Assembly: GCA_029882975.1 (NCBI GenBank)
Contig: JAOUJW010000003.1
Coordinates: 131,090 to 195,089 of the forward strand
Source: Gammaproteobacteria bacterium
GTDB lineage: Bacteria > Pseudomonadota > Gammaproteobacteria > SZUA-152
Direction: 5' to 3'
DNA: 64,000 bases
In this document: in pieces, positions 44,879 to 54,706 of the stretch
Layout of the letters: each line of letters begins with the position of its first letter
Numbering within the stretch: position 1 is the first letter of the stretch
Notes under the pieces: generated by a model
Database searches by the model: none
What the model was told of the DNA's origin: nothing
Seen by the model: only the letters and a program-made list of their open reading frames with translations
Translations under genes and position numbers: made by a program

Positions 44879-45601
44879 ATGCATAAAATCATAATTTTGA
44901 ACGCAAAAGGCGGCAGTGGTAGAACCACGCTGGCCACAAATTTAGCCGCCTGTTTGGCCAATCGGGGGCGCTATCCTGCTTTGTTTGATTACGATCCGCA
45001 GGGTTCCGCATTAAGTTGGTTACATACCCGGCCCAAAGATGTACCACCTATACATGGGGTGGAGGCACACCGCAAAAAAGTCACAGTCACCCGCAGCTGG
45101 CAAATGCGCATGCCAAAAGACGTGGACTGCATTGTCATCGATACACCGGGCGGCCTCGCAGGTGCGCAGTTAGCGGACTACATCCGTCAAGCGGATACTA
45201 TTATTATTCCGGTGTTACCGTCGCCCGTTGATGTCCATGTGGCAATTAATTTTATTAAAGAAATTACTACCTTAGGGAAAATAAAAACGCGTCGTTCCAG
45301 CGCGTCTTCCAATTTGACCCGCCTGGCGGTGGTTGGCAATAAAGTCCAGGACAATACCCGTGTCTATCGTGGATTGTGTACCTTTTTAGACGATCTGGAT
45401 TTGCCCTTTCTTACCGCACTGGCGGACAGTCAGTACTATGTGCATTCCTTTGTTGAAGGTTTGGGGGTGCAGGAAATACGCGATACCCGGGTGCAAATGA
45501 TCATTCAACAATGGCAGCCCCTGTTAGACTGGTTAGACGATGTGCCACAGCAGTTGAGTTCTGTGCCACTGTATAAAAACACCATGGACGTTATTATCTA
45601 A
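44879..45601 (+). CDS. Orphan ParA/MinD-family ATPase with Arg in the P loop
   Basis: A 240-residue protein. The deviant Walker A is NAKGGSGRTTLATN: signature Lys (K10) kept, the general P-loop Lys replaced by Arg (R15; codon AGA). The switch DYDPQGSALSWL and Walker B VDCIVIDTPGGL are normal. No parB or parS is adjacent. No ribosome site is visible; TACAAT at 44868-44873 sits 5 bases before the ATG, suggesting a leaderless transcript. Confidence 0.85.
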   Translation: MHKIIILNAKGGSGRTTLATNLAACLANRGRYPALFDYDPQGSALSWLHTRPKDVPPIHGVEAHRKKVTVTRSWQMRMPKDVDCIVIDTPGGLAGAQLADYIRQADTIIIPVLPSPVDVHVAINFIKEITTLGKIKTRRSSASSNLTRLAVVGNKVQDNTRVYRGLCTFLDDLDLPFLTALADSQYYVHSFVEGLGVQEIRDTRVQMIIQQWQPLLDWLDDVPQQLSSVPLYKNTMDVII

Positions 45602-45624
45602 TGGAATCCCTGCGTCTTGGGTGT

Positions 45625-46275
45625 TTATCTCAGGCTCATGATTTTCCAGTGTTTTTCTTCAGCGTAGCGTTGTAATTCAGGGTCCGGGTCAACTGCAATG
45701 GCATGGGTCACATGATCCAAGAGAGGAATGTCATTGTGGGAGTCGCTGTAAAACCAACTGTTATCCATCGACAGTTGGTTTTCCAATAGCCACTGTTGTA
45801 GGCGTTGTACTTTTCCTTCTTTAAAACAGGGGATTCCTTCTACCTTGCCGGTGTAACGACCGTCTTTGATTTGCGGATTGGTGGCTAACAGATGTTGTAC
45901 CTGCAGCGCCGCTGCTATTGGCGCTGTAACGAAACGGTTGGTGGCAGTGATAATCAGCAGGGTATCACCATTTTCGCGGTGTGTTTGCAGCAACGACCGG
46001 GCTGCCGGCAACAGGATAGGTTGGATTTTTTTCACCATGAATTGACGGTGTAAACTGGTCAATGTGGGCATGTCGTGTTGTGACAGGGGTTTTAAGCTAA
46101 ATTCCAGAAACTCATAAATATCCAAGGTGCCGTTTTTATAGGCCTCATAAAAACGCTGGTTTTCACTGTAAAAACTGTCGCCGACCAAACCTTGTTCCAC
46201 TAGGAATTCGCCCCATAAATAGTCGCTATCCCCCCCAATCAAAGTGTTGTCCAGGTCGAAAATGGCAAGACTCAC
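45625..46275 (-). CDS. HAD-IB family phosphatase (SerB-like fold)
   Basis: A 216-residue HAD phosphatase. FDLDNTLIGGDS gives the nucleophile D7 and acid D9; LLIITATNRFV is motif 2, EGKVQRLQQWL holds motif 3 Lys, and YSDSHNDIPLLD is motif 4. Next to rppH and ptsP, as in Pseudomonas. The his operon here lacks a histidinol-phosphate phosphatase, and this family is a candidate, by inference. Confidence 0.88.
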   Translation of the reverse strand: MSLAIFDLDNTLIGGDSDYLWGEFLVEQGLVGDSFYSENQRFYEAYKNGTLDIYEFLEFSLKPLSQHDMPTLTSLHRQFMVKKIQPILLPAARSLLQTHRENGDTLLIITATNRFVTAPIAAALQVQHLLATNPQIKDGRYTGKVEGIPCFKEGKVQRLQQWLLENQLSMDNSWFYSDSHNDIPLLDHVTHAIAVDPDPELQRYAEEKHWKIMSLR

Positions 46276-46419
46276 TATGGTTTCTCCTCGTGAAAACTCA
46301 GAATTTTTTTCGATTTAGTGCTAATATTTCTTGAAAGAATAATTATATGTTTTTGAATCAAAGAGATACGGATTTGCATTAAACCGTATGGCTGTGAAAA
46401 AATCCATATTATATAACAA

Positions 46420-46962
46420 ATGGTTGATAATTCAGTGATTGATTGCGACGGATACAGATCAAATGTAGGGATAATTGTCAGCAACCAAGAAGGAAAGTTG
46501 CTGTGGGCACGCCGTATTGGTCAGGATTCCTGGCAGTTTCCCCAGGGGGGTATCAAGCGCCACGAATCGCCGCAGCAGGCTTTGTATCGGGAGCTTTGGG
46601 AAGAGGTGGGTTTGCAGCGCCGGCATGTCCATTTGTTGGGGTCTACCAAGGGGTGGTTACGGTATCGCCTGCCCAAATGGTTGATGCGCCACGACGAACA
46701 GCCCTTGTGCATTGGACAAAAACAAATTTGGTATTTATTGCGTTTGTGTGGCAGCGAGCACCACGTGCGCCTGGATGCGGCTGAGAGCCCCGAATTTGAT
46801 GGATGGCGTTGGGTTGATTATTGGCATCCATTAAAAGAAGTGGTGTCCTTTAAGCGAGACGTTTATAAGAAAGCCTTATCGGAATTGGCTCCCTTGCTGA
46901 AACAACCCTTACAGGAATCCAACGCACCAATCCATGCCAACAAAATGCCTCAGCAATTCTGA
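46420..46962 (+). CDS. rppH: RppH, RNA pyrophosphohydrolase
   Basis: A 180-residue Nudix enzyme that removes pyrophosphate from the 5' end of mRNA and triggers decay. The Nudix box is [23 protein letters not shown] (split here as GGIKRHES then [15 protein letters not shown]). [16 protein letters not shown] and [10 protein letters not shown] are RppH-typical. A GTG at 46435 would give the N-terminus [12 protein letters not shown] that matches E. coli RppH exactly in layout and may be the real start; neither has a clear ribosome site. Confidence 0.92.
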   Translation: MVDNSVIDCDGYRSNVGIIVSNQEGKLLWARRIGQDSWQFPQGGIKRHESPQQALYRELWEEVGLQRRHVHLLGSTKGWLRYRLPKWLMRHDEQPLCIGQKQIWYLLRLCGSEHHVRLDAAESPEFDGWRWVDYWHPLKEVVSFKRDVYKKALSELAPLLKQPLQESNAPIHANKMPQQF

Positions 46963-47066
46963 GTGCTCACAACAATGCATATGGAGTTTTGATTGCGGAC
47001 CACTGTTAGCAGCCCAGTACCGTATATCCTTAAAAACATTTTCCGGGAACCGTGGTTTTATAGTCC

Positions 47067-49331
47067 ATGTTAGATACACTTCGTCGAATCGTGCAAGACG
47101 TGAACAATGCCAGAGATTTACAACAGGCTCTGGATATCATTGTTAATCGTGTAAAAAAAGCGATGGGTGTGGATTTATGCTCGGTTTATCTTACGGATCA
47201 TGTGCACAAGCACTATGTGCTTATGGCAACCAATGGACTGAACCCTGACGCTGTCGGCGACGTGCGTCTGGAATTTGGGGAGGGCTTGACAGGACTGGTT
47301 GCGGCAAAAGAAGAGGTGCTGAATATTGCCGATGCAGCGGGTCATCCCAATTTTAAATACGTCCCCCAATCCGGAGAGGAGGTTTTCCATGCCTACCTGG
47401 GTGTTCCCATCATTCATCACAGAAAATTGCTGGGCGTCCTGGTGTTGCAGCGCCATCAGCGACAGAAATTTGATGAAGACATTGTCACTTTTTTAATCAC
47501 AATTGCGGCACAACTTGCCGGAGCGATAGCCCATGCCGAAGCCAGTGGCGGCATTGATGGACTACAGAAAGGCTCCCTGCGTAGTGTAGAGCCCTACCAG
47601 GGGCATCCTGGGGCGCAGGGGGTGGGCGTGGGGGATGCCTTCGTCTTGTATTCTTCGGCCGAGTTGAGTGCTGTTCCTGATCGTAAGATTGACAACGTGG
47701 AGGATGAAATCCAAGTATTTCAAACCGCGTTGCAGGGGGTGCGCGAAGACATAGGGGAGCTCCTCAGCAGTTTGGTCGGCATTCTACCGGCTGAAGACCG
47801 GGCTTTGTTTGACGCTTATTTGCTCATGCTGGACAGCGATACCTTGATCAATGGAGTGGAACAGAGGATCCGGGAGGGGAATTGGGCCTCGGGCGCCTTG
47901 AGGGACACTATCAAAGAGCACATCCAGGTGTTCGATGAGATGGAAGACCCCTACCTGCGAGAGCGTAGCACCGACATACGCGATCTGGGACGACGCATCC
48001 TCACACGCCTGCAAAGTGGCGGCAGTCGCCGTCCCTTAAATTTGCCGGACCGGACTGTGTTAGTGGGTGAGGAAATAACCGCTTCCATGTTGGCGGAAAT
48101 TCCCGTGGACCACATCACCGGTGTCGTTTCCGTGGCGGGTTCGCGCACTTCCCATGTCGCCATACTGGCCCGTGCCATGGGGATTCCGGCCGTCATGGGG
48201 GTGGATCTACCGGTCAGTCGCATCGATGGTAAACGTGTGGTGGTAGATGGTTACAGTGGGCAGGTGTATGTAGAGCCTACCCGAGCCATTTGTGATGAAT
48301 TTCAGCGCCTGGCCCAGGAAGAAAAAGAGCTGTCGGCAGATCTGGCAGCGTTGCAGGAATTGCCTTCGGTCACACCGGACGGTGTGCACGTGCCCTTGCA
48401 TGTCAACAGCGGTCTACTGGCGGATATTGTGCCCACCGAATTTGTGGGAGCTGAGGGAATCGGTTTATATCGCACAGAATTTCCATTCATGGTGAGAGAT
48501 CGTTTTCCCGGTGAGGAGGAACAATATCTCATTTATCGCGAACTGCTTAAGTCCTTCGAGATGGGACCGGTAACCATACGCACTCTGGATGTGGGGGGGG
48601 ATAAAGCTTTACCCTATTTCCCAATTACCGAAGATAATCCCTTTCTGGGTTGGCGGGGGATTCGGATTTCGTTGGATCATCCGGAAATTTTCCTGGTGCA
48701 ACTGCGTGCCATGCTACGGGCTAATGAATCACTGGACAATATGCAACTGTTGTTGCCGATGGTGAACAGCGTCGGTGAAGTTGACGATGCGTTGGCGCTA
48801 TTGAAAAGGGCTTTTGAGGAGCTCAGAGAGACAAATGCCGGTATTAACATGCCCAAAGTAGGTGTCATGATAGAGGTGCCATCGGCGGTATATCAAGTCG
48901 AGTCTATTGCTCGGCGTGTGGACTTCCTTTCTGTTGGTACCAACGACTTGACCCAATATTTACTGGCGGTTGACCGCAACAACTCCCGGGTTGCGGAGTT
49001 ATACGATTCCTTGCACCCAGCCGTGCTTCAGGCTTTGGTGCAAATCGTCAAAGGGTCGCATAGAGAGCACAAACCCGTATCCATATGCGGAGAGATGGCC
49101 GGTGACCCGGCCGCTGCGATTTTGCTCGTGGGTATGGGATATGACAGCTTAAGTATGAGTGTGGCCAACTTACCCAGAATCAAATGGGTGATCCGTAATT
49201 TTACCACCAGTCGGGCAAGGCGCCTGTTGAGTGAAGTGTTAGAGTTCGAGCATGCCTATCAGGTTCGCAATCACTTGAACGGGATCCTGGAGTCATCGGG
49301 ATTGGGAGGCTTGGTGAGACCGGGCCGTTGA
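47067..49331 (+). CDS. ptsP: PtsP, enzyme I of the nitrogen phosphotransferase system
   Basis: A 754-residue EI-Ntr. N-terminal GAF domain (residues ~20-160), enzyme I N-domain, the phosphohistidine domain with SVAGSRTSHVAILARAMG (His is the phosphorylated residue), and the PEP-binding TIM barrel with GIGLYRTEF, TIRTLDVGGDKALPYF, SVGTNDLTQYLLAVDRN and CGEMAGDP. It hands phosphate from PEP to NPr and PtsN for control of nitrogen, K+ and envelope functions. Downstream of rppH as in Legionella and Pseudomonas. Confidence 0.95.
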   Translation: MLDTLRRIVQDVNNARDLQQALDIIVNRVKKAMGVDLCSVYLTDHVHKHYVLMATNGLNPDAVGDVRLEFGEGLTGLVAAKEEVLNIADAAGHPNFKYVPQSGEEVFHAYLGVPIIHHRKLLGVLVLQRHQRQKFDEDIVTFLITIAAQLAGAIAHAEASGGIDGLQKGSLRSVEPYQGHPGAQGVGVGDAFVLYSSAELSAVPDRKIDNVEDEIQVFQTALQGVREDIGELLSSLVGILPAEDRALFDAYLLMLDSDTLINGVEQRIREGNWASGALRDTIKEHIQVFDEMEDPYLRERSTDIRDLGRRILTRLQSGGSRRPLNLPDRTVLVGEEITASMLAEIPVDHITGVVSVAGSRTSHVAILARAMGIPAVMGVDLPVSRIDGKRVVVDGYSGQVYVEPTRAICDEFQRLAQEEKELSADLAALQELPSVTPDGVHVPLHVNSGLLADIVPTEFVGAEGIGLYRTEFPFMVRDRFPGEEEQYLIYRELLKSFEMGPVTIRTLDVGGDKALPYFPITEDNPFLGWRGIRISLDHPEIFLVQLRAMLRANESLDNMQLLLPMVNSVGEVDDALALLKRAFEELRETNAGINMPKVGVMIEVPSAVYQVESIARRVDFLSVGTNDLTQYLLAVDRNNSRVAELYDSLHPAVLQALVQIVKGSHREHKPVSICGEMAGDPAAAILLVGMGYDSLSMSVANLPRIKWVIRNFTTSRARRLLSEVLEFEHAYQVRNHLNGILESSGLGGLVRPGR

Positions 49332-49370
49332 TAGGGCCCGGTATCTGTCCTTGCTTTTGTTGCCTTGTGT

Positions 49371-49401
49371 CGAGCGGTTTCGTGCGTGGATTCACCGCTC
49401 G
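49371..49401. terminator. Hairpin between convergent ptsP and the 978-residue gene
   Basis: CGAGCGGT (49371-49378) pairs perfectly with ACCGCTCG (49394-49401) across a 15-nt loop, between the stop codons of two convergent genes. No clear T run on either side, so a modest bidirectional terminator at best. Confidence 0.4.
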
Positions 49402-49407
49402 GTCCGG

Positions 49408-52344
49408 TTAGAACGTGGTTCCCACGGAAACGTAGGCCATATCTTCTCCTAAATCCGGGTCCAAACCGTGCGCCACACCGATACGTAAGTCCAGCAGGAA
49501 CATGTAGCCTAATATAATTTCTGTATTCACTTCGAAACCGGTACCTTGTTTATAATCGGCCGCCTCGATGCTGTCGTTCCAGGCATCCCCGACATTGTAA
49601 AAAGCACGACCGTAAATATTGTGTATGCCGGTGGGAAAGATCAGTATGGAGTACATGCTCCCCCGTTCCATTGTGTAAATGGGAAATCTTACCTCCATTT
49701 CAAACAGGCTCATATGAGTTCCGGACAGCTCCGTAAGACCTTCTTTGTAACCTCGCAGGGCATAGCTGCGCCGATTAAACAGTTCGCGGCTGGAAGCAAA
49801 TACGCTGTTAGCAGGTGACGCCATGGTATAACCATCATTTACACCGCCTAAGGAAAAGAGCTTGGGGGCATCGGTGCTGCTGGCGCCGGCTAAGCGCAAG
49901 GCCATGGCGGTGCGGTGACCTAAATCGAAATAGGCGCGTATATCCGCGGTATAGACTTGGCCCGTATGGTCACTGTCAAAAGTATCATAGTCTTCAGCGA
50001 CCAAACGCCAACGCATACCTTCGCTGGGGCTGACGGCCCGGGGGTAGAATTTAGAAGAATTATACGTAATGGCAGCACCCGCCAGTTTTGATAAAGTTTC
50101 ACCTTGTGGAGGAACAAAGGGATCCCGCCAGACATCTTTTTCCTTATCCTGCAATACTCCGAGATGCAGGGACAATTGTTGGTTGCGTTTTAATATAGGG
50201 TAAATCAATTCCGCGCTTAAGGTTTCTGATATGCGTGTGCGTATTGCTTCATCGTTACTGTTGAGAAAATACTTGGGTGTACGCAGAACGGATAATTTCA
50301 ATGCTGGATTCCAGCGATCATAAATATAATCGAGATAGCCTTCGGAATATTTTTGTTTAAAATCGTAAGCATGGCTAAATTCGTAATAGTGGCGCTCCAA
50401 TGGGTCTGTTCCCCAGGTGGTAATACCTACACCCGCATTGTCGGGAGTATAAAACAATATGGGAAACCACGAAGTAGGGGTTAAGCGTGTCAGACCGTTG
50501 TAATCACTAACTGCGGCGGTGTCAGGATTGTAGACGCTATTCGGTTCGGTATTGGCCAAGGCACTTTTTATGTGTTTTTTGGCAGGTTCTTGATAAGCGA
50601 CAGGCGTAATGGCCTTGCTATCATCAATTTTGTAAATATCGTAGCCTTTGCCGCTGACCCCCATATAGACAATGCCCCGGCCTTCACCGTGCTGTACGGC
50701 CGCAAAAGCGCCCCCCAGGACATTACTCAACTGCTCCGTTTTACCGCTCAGCAGATCCAGTTTTCTTACATTGTAAACACCATCATAATCGGCGCAAAAT
50801 ATAATTGATTTGCCGTCATGCGTGAATTGTGGCTGAGCTTCAATGTCTGCGGTTTGAGTTAATTTCACCCAACGTTTTTCTGCTAAGGAGAAGGCTTCAA
50901 GATTCCATTGACTGTCGGGTCGCCAAACGGAAGCGACGATGGTTTTGCCGTCAGGAGACCAATCGGGTTGGGATACCACGACTTTGTCTTTACCACTCCA
51001 TAGGGTGTCCAGATAATTGCCATTGGCATCGAGTAAATGGAGGGCTTTTTCACTGAGATGGTTATGTACTGCTACGATGCGGTCTCCCTGTGGGTTCCAT
51101 GTGGCGTAAATATAACGCTTTTCCGAAGTCAGACGGGTCTGGCGCCCCGTTTCAATGTCGATGTGATGCAGGTCGGAAAAATAACTGGCGTTATTGAACA
51201 AGTCCAGTCGGGCCATAATGATTCCGGCCGTCGGATGCACGTCGTAGCGGTCGGTTTCAACTTCGGCTACCACCTGGGGCGTGGTGGAGTTGTGTTTGAT
51301 TCGCATCAATTTTTGATGGCTTAAAAAATCATCTTGAACATAAAATATATCGCCGTTGGGCAGGCTGCGGGGTGCGCCCGTGTAGTAACCCGTTTGACTG
51401 AGTTGGGTGCCCGCGACCAAGCCTTGGGATTTAATGTGCTCCAGCTGGGGACGGAATTGTTTCTGCACGTAGGTTTCAAATTCAGGCCATAAGCGACCCA
51501 AAGACTTACCAAAGGTCTGTCCGGCATTTCGGTTAATAAAAAACGGTAATAGATTGTTGCTGTAGTTGTGAATCCATTCCCTGAGCTTTTCCTCGCCGTA
51601 GGTATCGCGAATAAAGTTCATAAAATAAACGCCATACAAATAGCGTGCTGTACCGGCGGGCCATGTCACCATGGGTTGGTTTACCTGAGTGATGGGTTTC
51701 ACCCCGGTTTCCACTTCCATGCGCATCAACGCCTTGAATGAGTTGCTTTGGCCGCGGCCAATTCCTTTCTCTGTGTCGGTTTCAGTATAGGTGGCCAAAC
51801 CCTCCAATACCCAGCTGGGTTGATAGGCATTAGGAAAGGCAGCGAGAAATGGACTAAACAGGCGACCGAAAATTTTACGGAATACTCCGGAAGCCCCGGT
51901 GGCTTTATCCATGTGCAAAATATGAGTGTATTCGTGGGTGATAAGCAATTCCAGCCAGTTGGAGTAATCGTCCAGTACACCCACATCGTCCGGAGGGCTC
52001 ACAATAATATTCATGGTGTTTCGAGGTAAAGGGGTCGCCCAACCGTTGGTAAAGTCCATTCGGTCTGTCAATATCAACTCAGTTGGGCTGCTTGGGGTCC
52101 AGTCTAAAAATTGGCTCAGGCGCTGGTGCGCCCTTTCTGCTATGACAGCGGTTTCTTTGGCCAGAGCCTCTTCACCATCATGGTAGTGGATGTAAAAGTG
52201 AGGTGTATGCATGGTTTTCCAGCTAATTGTGGGGTCTTGGGAAACCGCGGCGATGGCTGTGTTACAACAAAGCGCTAATATCAAAGAAAATAGTGAAAAG
52301 CGAAAAAAGTTGGTACGCACTGTTTGCATAGGCAGTATTTGCAT
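49408..52344 (-). CDS. Gluzincin protease, beta-propeller and Omp85-like barrel fusion
   Basis: A 978-residue exported protein. Signal peptide ~1-33. Residues ~40-330 are a peptidase MA-type domain with HEYTH (137-141) and third ligand E181 in VLEGLATY. Residues ~340-640 are six or so WD40/TolB-like blades (PDWSPDGKTIVASVWRP, PQFTHDGKSIIFCAD). The remainder is an Omp85-type barrel with SYALRGYKEG and a terminal Phe (VSVGTTF), the BAM recognition end. It is probably an outer-membrane barrel with a periplasmic protease head, by the Omp85 topology. Comparable proteins exist in databases as BamA/TamA-type fusions, but the role is unknown. Confidence 0.8.
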   Translation of the reverse strand: MQILPMQTVRTNFFRFSLFSLILALCCNTAIAAVSQDPTISWKTMHTPHFYIHYHDGEEALAKETAVIAERAHQRLSQFLDWTPSSPTELILTDRMDFTNGWATPLPRNTMNIIVSPPDDVGVLDDYSNWLELLITHEYTHILHMDKATGASGVFRKIFGRLFSPFLAAFPNAYQPSWVLEGLATYTETDTEKGIGRGQSNSFKALMRMEVETGVKPITQVNQPMVTWPAGTARYLYGVYFMNFIRDTYGEEKLREWIHNYSNNLLPFFINRNAGQTFGKSLGRLWPEFETYVQKQFRPQLEHIKSQGLVAGTQLSQTGYYTGAPRSLPNGDIFYVQDDFLSHQKLMRIKHNSTTPQVVAEVETDRYDVHPTAGIIMARLDLFNNASYFSDLHHIDIETGRQTRLTSEKRYIYATWNPQGDRIVAVHNHLSEKALHLLDANGNYLDTLWSGKDKVVVSQPDWSPDGKTIVASVWRPDSQWNLEAFSLAEKRWVKLTQTADIEAQPQFTHDGKSIIFCADYDGVYNVRKLDLLSGKTEQLSNVLGGAFAAVQHGEGRGIVYMGVSGKGYDIYKIDDSKAITPVAYQEPAKKHIKSALANTEPNSVYNPDTAAVSDYNGLTRLTPTSWFPILFYTPDNAGVGITTWGTDPLERHYYEFSHAYDFKQKYSEGYLDYIYDRWNPALKLSVLRTPKYFLNSNDEAIRTRISETLSAELIYPILKRNQQLSLHLGVLQDKEKDVWRDPFVPPQGETLSKLAGAAITYNSSKFYPRAVSPSEGMRWRLVAEDYDTFDSDHTGQVYTADIRAYFDLGHRTAMALRLAGASSTDAPKLFSLGGVNDGYTMASPANSVFASSRELFNRRSYALRGYKEGLTELSGTHMSLFEMEVRFPIYTMERGSMYSILIFPTGIHNIYGRAFYNVGDAWNDSIEAADYKQGTGFEVNTEIILGYMFLLDLRIGVAHGLDPDLGEDMAYVSVGTTF

Positions 52345-52561
52345 AGATAGAAAGTCCCGCTGTTATTTATGGCCTTGAACCATTGTAAACCATTTTTCTA
52401 AAAGTTGAGTTGCTAATCGAGAGTCCCAATTGTATCCATAACATAAAAATTTAGCCTCAGGCTCAAGTGTGAGTTTTGTGACCCGATACCTACTGTGAAA
52501 TTTCATTACGTCCGCCGGGCGTGTCCTTAGTGAAGCAGTGCAGGGAGCGGTTGTTCATAAA

Positions 52562-53050
52562 ATGATCAAATTGAATGTTTTTGTAGGTTTATTCCTTGTT
52601 TTCGGGCTAATTGCTCAGGTGGCACCACTGCAGGCCAAGCCCATGTCTCCGGTGCAAGTGAGCATATGGGCGGAGCAACCCGTAACACCGGGCGAACCGA
52701 TTCAATTGGTCGTTAGTGCCCAAATGGAAGTTGATGCCGTTTCCGTCAATATGGATGTGCAGGTTCCGCCTGGAACTGTGACACACAGCGGTCCGCTGAC
52801 ATGGCAAGGCGGGCTGTCGAAAGGTCAGGAAAAACAGTTGCGCCTGTCCATGGCCTTACCGGTTAACGGGCAGGTGTTTGTCCGGGTTTCTGCTGTTGAT
52901 TCCGTGACCCTACAACAGATGACTGCAGTGGCTGTATATCAGGCATCGACACCTATCCGAAAACTAGCTGATGATAACAGTCTTATGCAGCGAGGCCACA
53001 GGGTAACTGCAGCGGATGGTGATGTCATTCGAGAATTTTTCCTGGATTGA
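52562..53050 (+). CDS. Small exported beta-rich protein, partner of the metalloprotease lipoprotein
   Basis: A 162-residue protein with a signal peptide (FVGLFLVFGLIAQVAPLQA) and an Ig-like beta domain (VQVSIWAEQPVTPGEPIQLVVSA ... QKLRLSMALPVNGQVFVRV). No catalytic motif. The ATG at 52562 follows a GGGAGCGG site; the frame runs to 52538. Its stop is 5 bases before the next gene's ATG. A chaperone, inhibitor or accessory of that protease is an inference. Confidence 0.65.
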   Translation: MIKLNVFVGLFLVFGLIAQVAPLQAKPMSPVQVSIWAEQPVTPGEPIQLVVSAQMEVDAVSVNMDVQVPPGTVTHSGPLTWQGGLSKGQEKQLRLSMALPVNGQVFVRVSAVDSVTLQQMTAVAVYQASTPIRKLADDNSLMQRGHRVTAADGDVIREFFLD

Positions 53051-53055
53051 CGCTT

Positions 53056-54705
53056 ATGACGATCATGCGATTGCTGTTTGTTTTTGGTTTTCTACTACTC
53101 AGTGCTTGTGGTGAAGATGAGAAAACTTATACTCCGCTGTCGGTGGAAGGGCAGGTGCGCTATGAGGATAAGGAATACAGTTCCAACGGCTTTACCGGAG
53201 AACGTTTTCTAAAACCGGTGCGTTTCGCTCGGGTGGAACTGGTTTCCGGAAACGGCCGCGTCCTGGATCGAGCGGTAGCCGATGAGAACGGTTTTTACTC
53301 CTTGCGAGGCGGAGCGGAATATATGTATGTTCGGGTCTTGGCTTTTGCTGAAGCGCAGACCGGTTCCACAATAGAGGTTCGAAATCACTCGGGCGAACTA
53401 TATGCCATGCGTCAATCGGTAGACAGTGCGGGGGGAGATCCGGTCAATCTGGATATGGATATTACTTCGGATCATCTTATCTCCGGGGCATTTAATATTC
53501 TGGATGTGTATCTCAATGCTACGGGATATATTTCCGGTCTTTCTACTCAACCCATGCCCCCTTTACGGGCTTTTTGGCAACCCCAATCCAACCGATACGG
53601 AACTTATTTTTGTTCTTCAAGTGTTCAAAGCAGTAACTGTCCTCAGGGCGCCGGTGTGTATTTGTTGGGGGGCTACCAAAGCGGTGGTGATACGGATGAG
53701 TACGACGATGATGTTTTATACCATGAGTTTGGACATTATTTAGAGTCTGCCTTAGGCATACTGCATTCACCTGGCGGTCGGCACTATATTTCTGAAAACG
53801 ACAGCGATATCCGCCTGGCCTGGAGTGAGGGATTCGGAGGTTTTATGCCGGGAGCTGTAAAATCCTGGTTGCGTCAAAATGATTCCGATCGCCTATCGAT
53901 TCCGCCAACGCTGGCGACATCTTATTTTATCGATACCTCCGGTTCCTATGCGGCGATCTCACTGGATATGGCAGCCCCGTCAACCATGTTTTGTTCCATG
54001 GGAAAAGACTGTTTTGTGTATTCCACCAGTGAAGTCTCGGTTGCCAAAATTCTCAACCAATTGGATGCTCAGTTCGGTTCCCGGTCCTGGTGGGATACGG
54101 TGGTGACCTATATGGCCGCAAATAACCGGGTGGCCACCCTGGAGACGTTCTGGGATGGCTGGATGCAACACCGGTTTCCCGGTAGTGATGAAATGGCCTT
54201 GGTGCAGGGAATTTTTCAGGATCGTCAAGTGTTCTATATAGATGACAGCTTTGAAAATGACAGCACGTTACCAGCAGCAAACACGGTGGTGGTGTGCGAA
54301 CCGGAGCCTTGTACTACAGCGGTGCGGACTTTGTATGGAGTCAACGGTGAGGTAGATATGGATCTTTTTCGTTTCGATGCGGTAGCCGGATCCAGTTACA
54401 CCGTTGAAACATTAGGGTTGAGCAACGGTGCCGATACTTTTATCCGTATTTTGGATGCAAATGGCAACCTCGTACTTGGCGCTTCAGGGGAACCGATGCA
54501 GAACAATGACCGTCCCGGTACCGTGTATTGTTACCCCTTTGACAGTCCGTGCCGGGTCCACAATGATGCGACTATGCTCTCATCCGTGCTCACGTTTCAA
54601 CCGCTGCTGTCTGCGCCATATTGGGTGCAAATTAGTACGAATCCCAATCGCCCGGCAGCGGCCGGCCGTTACGGTTCTTACCAATTTAAAATTACCAGGA
54701 ACTGA
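53056..54705 (+). CDS. Secreted/outer-membrane metalloprotease lipoprotein
   Basis: A 549-residue lipoprotein (LLLSACGEDE). After a carboxypeptidase-regulatory-like beta domain (PVRFARVELVSGNGRVL), the catalytic region carries VLYHEFGHYLES (HEFGH 223-227) and third ligand E258 in LAWSEGFGGF, a gluzincin pattern. Asymmetric Cys pairs (CSSSVQSSNC, CSMGKDC) suggest disulfides. The C-terminal ~100 residues resemble a pre-peptidase C-terminal (PPC) domain (VDMDLFRFDAVAGSSYTVET). The TTG at 53047 overlaps the upstream stop; the ATG at 53056 is preferred. Confidence 0.75.
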   Translation: MTIMRLLFVFGFLLLSACGEDEKTYTPLSVEGQVRYEDKEYSSNGFTGERFLKPVRFARVELVSGNGRVLDRAVADENGFYSLRGGAEYMYVRVLAFAEAQTGSTIEVRNHSGELYAMRQSVDSAGGDPVNLDMDITSDHLISGAFNILDVYLNATGYISGLSTQPMPPLRAFWQPQSNRYGTYFCSSSVQSSNCPQGAGVYLLGGYQSGGDTDEYDDDVLYHEFGHYLESALGILHSPGGRHYISENDSDIRLAWSEGFGGFMPGAVKSWLRQNDSDRLSIPPTLATSYFIDTSGSYAAISLDMAAPSTMFCSMGKDCFVYSTSEVSVAKILNQLDAQFGSRSWWDTVVTYMAANNRVATLETFWDGWMQHRFPGSDEMALVQGIFQDRQVFYIDDSFENDSTLPAANTVVVCEPEPCTTAVRTLYGVNGEVDMDLFRFDAVAGSSYTVETLGLSNGADTFIRILDANGNLVLGASGEPMQNNDRPGTVYCYPFDSPCRVHNDATMLSSVLTFQPLLSAPYWVQISTNPNRPAAAGRYGSYQFKITRN

Positions 54706-54706
54706 G

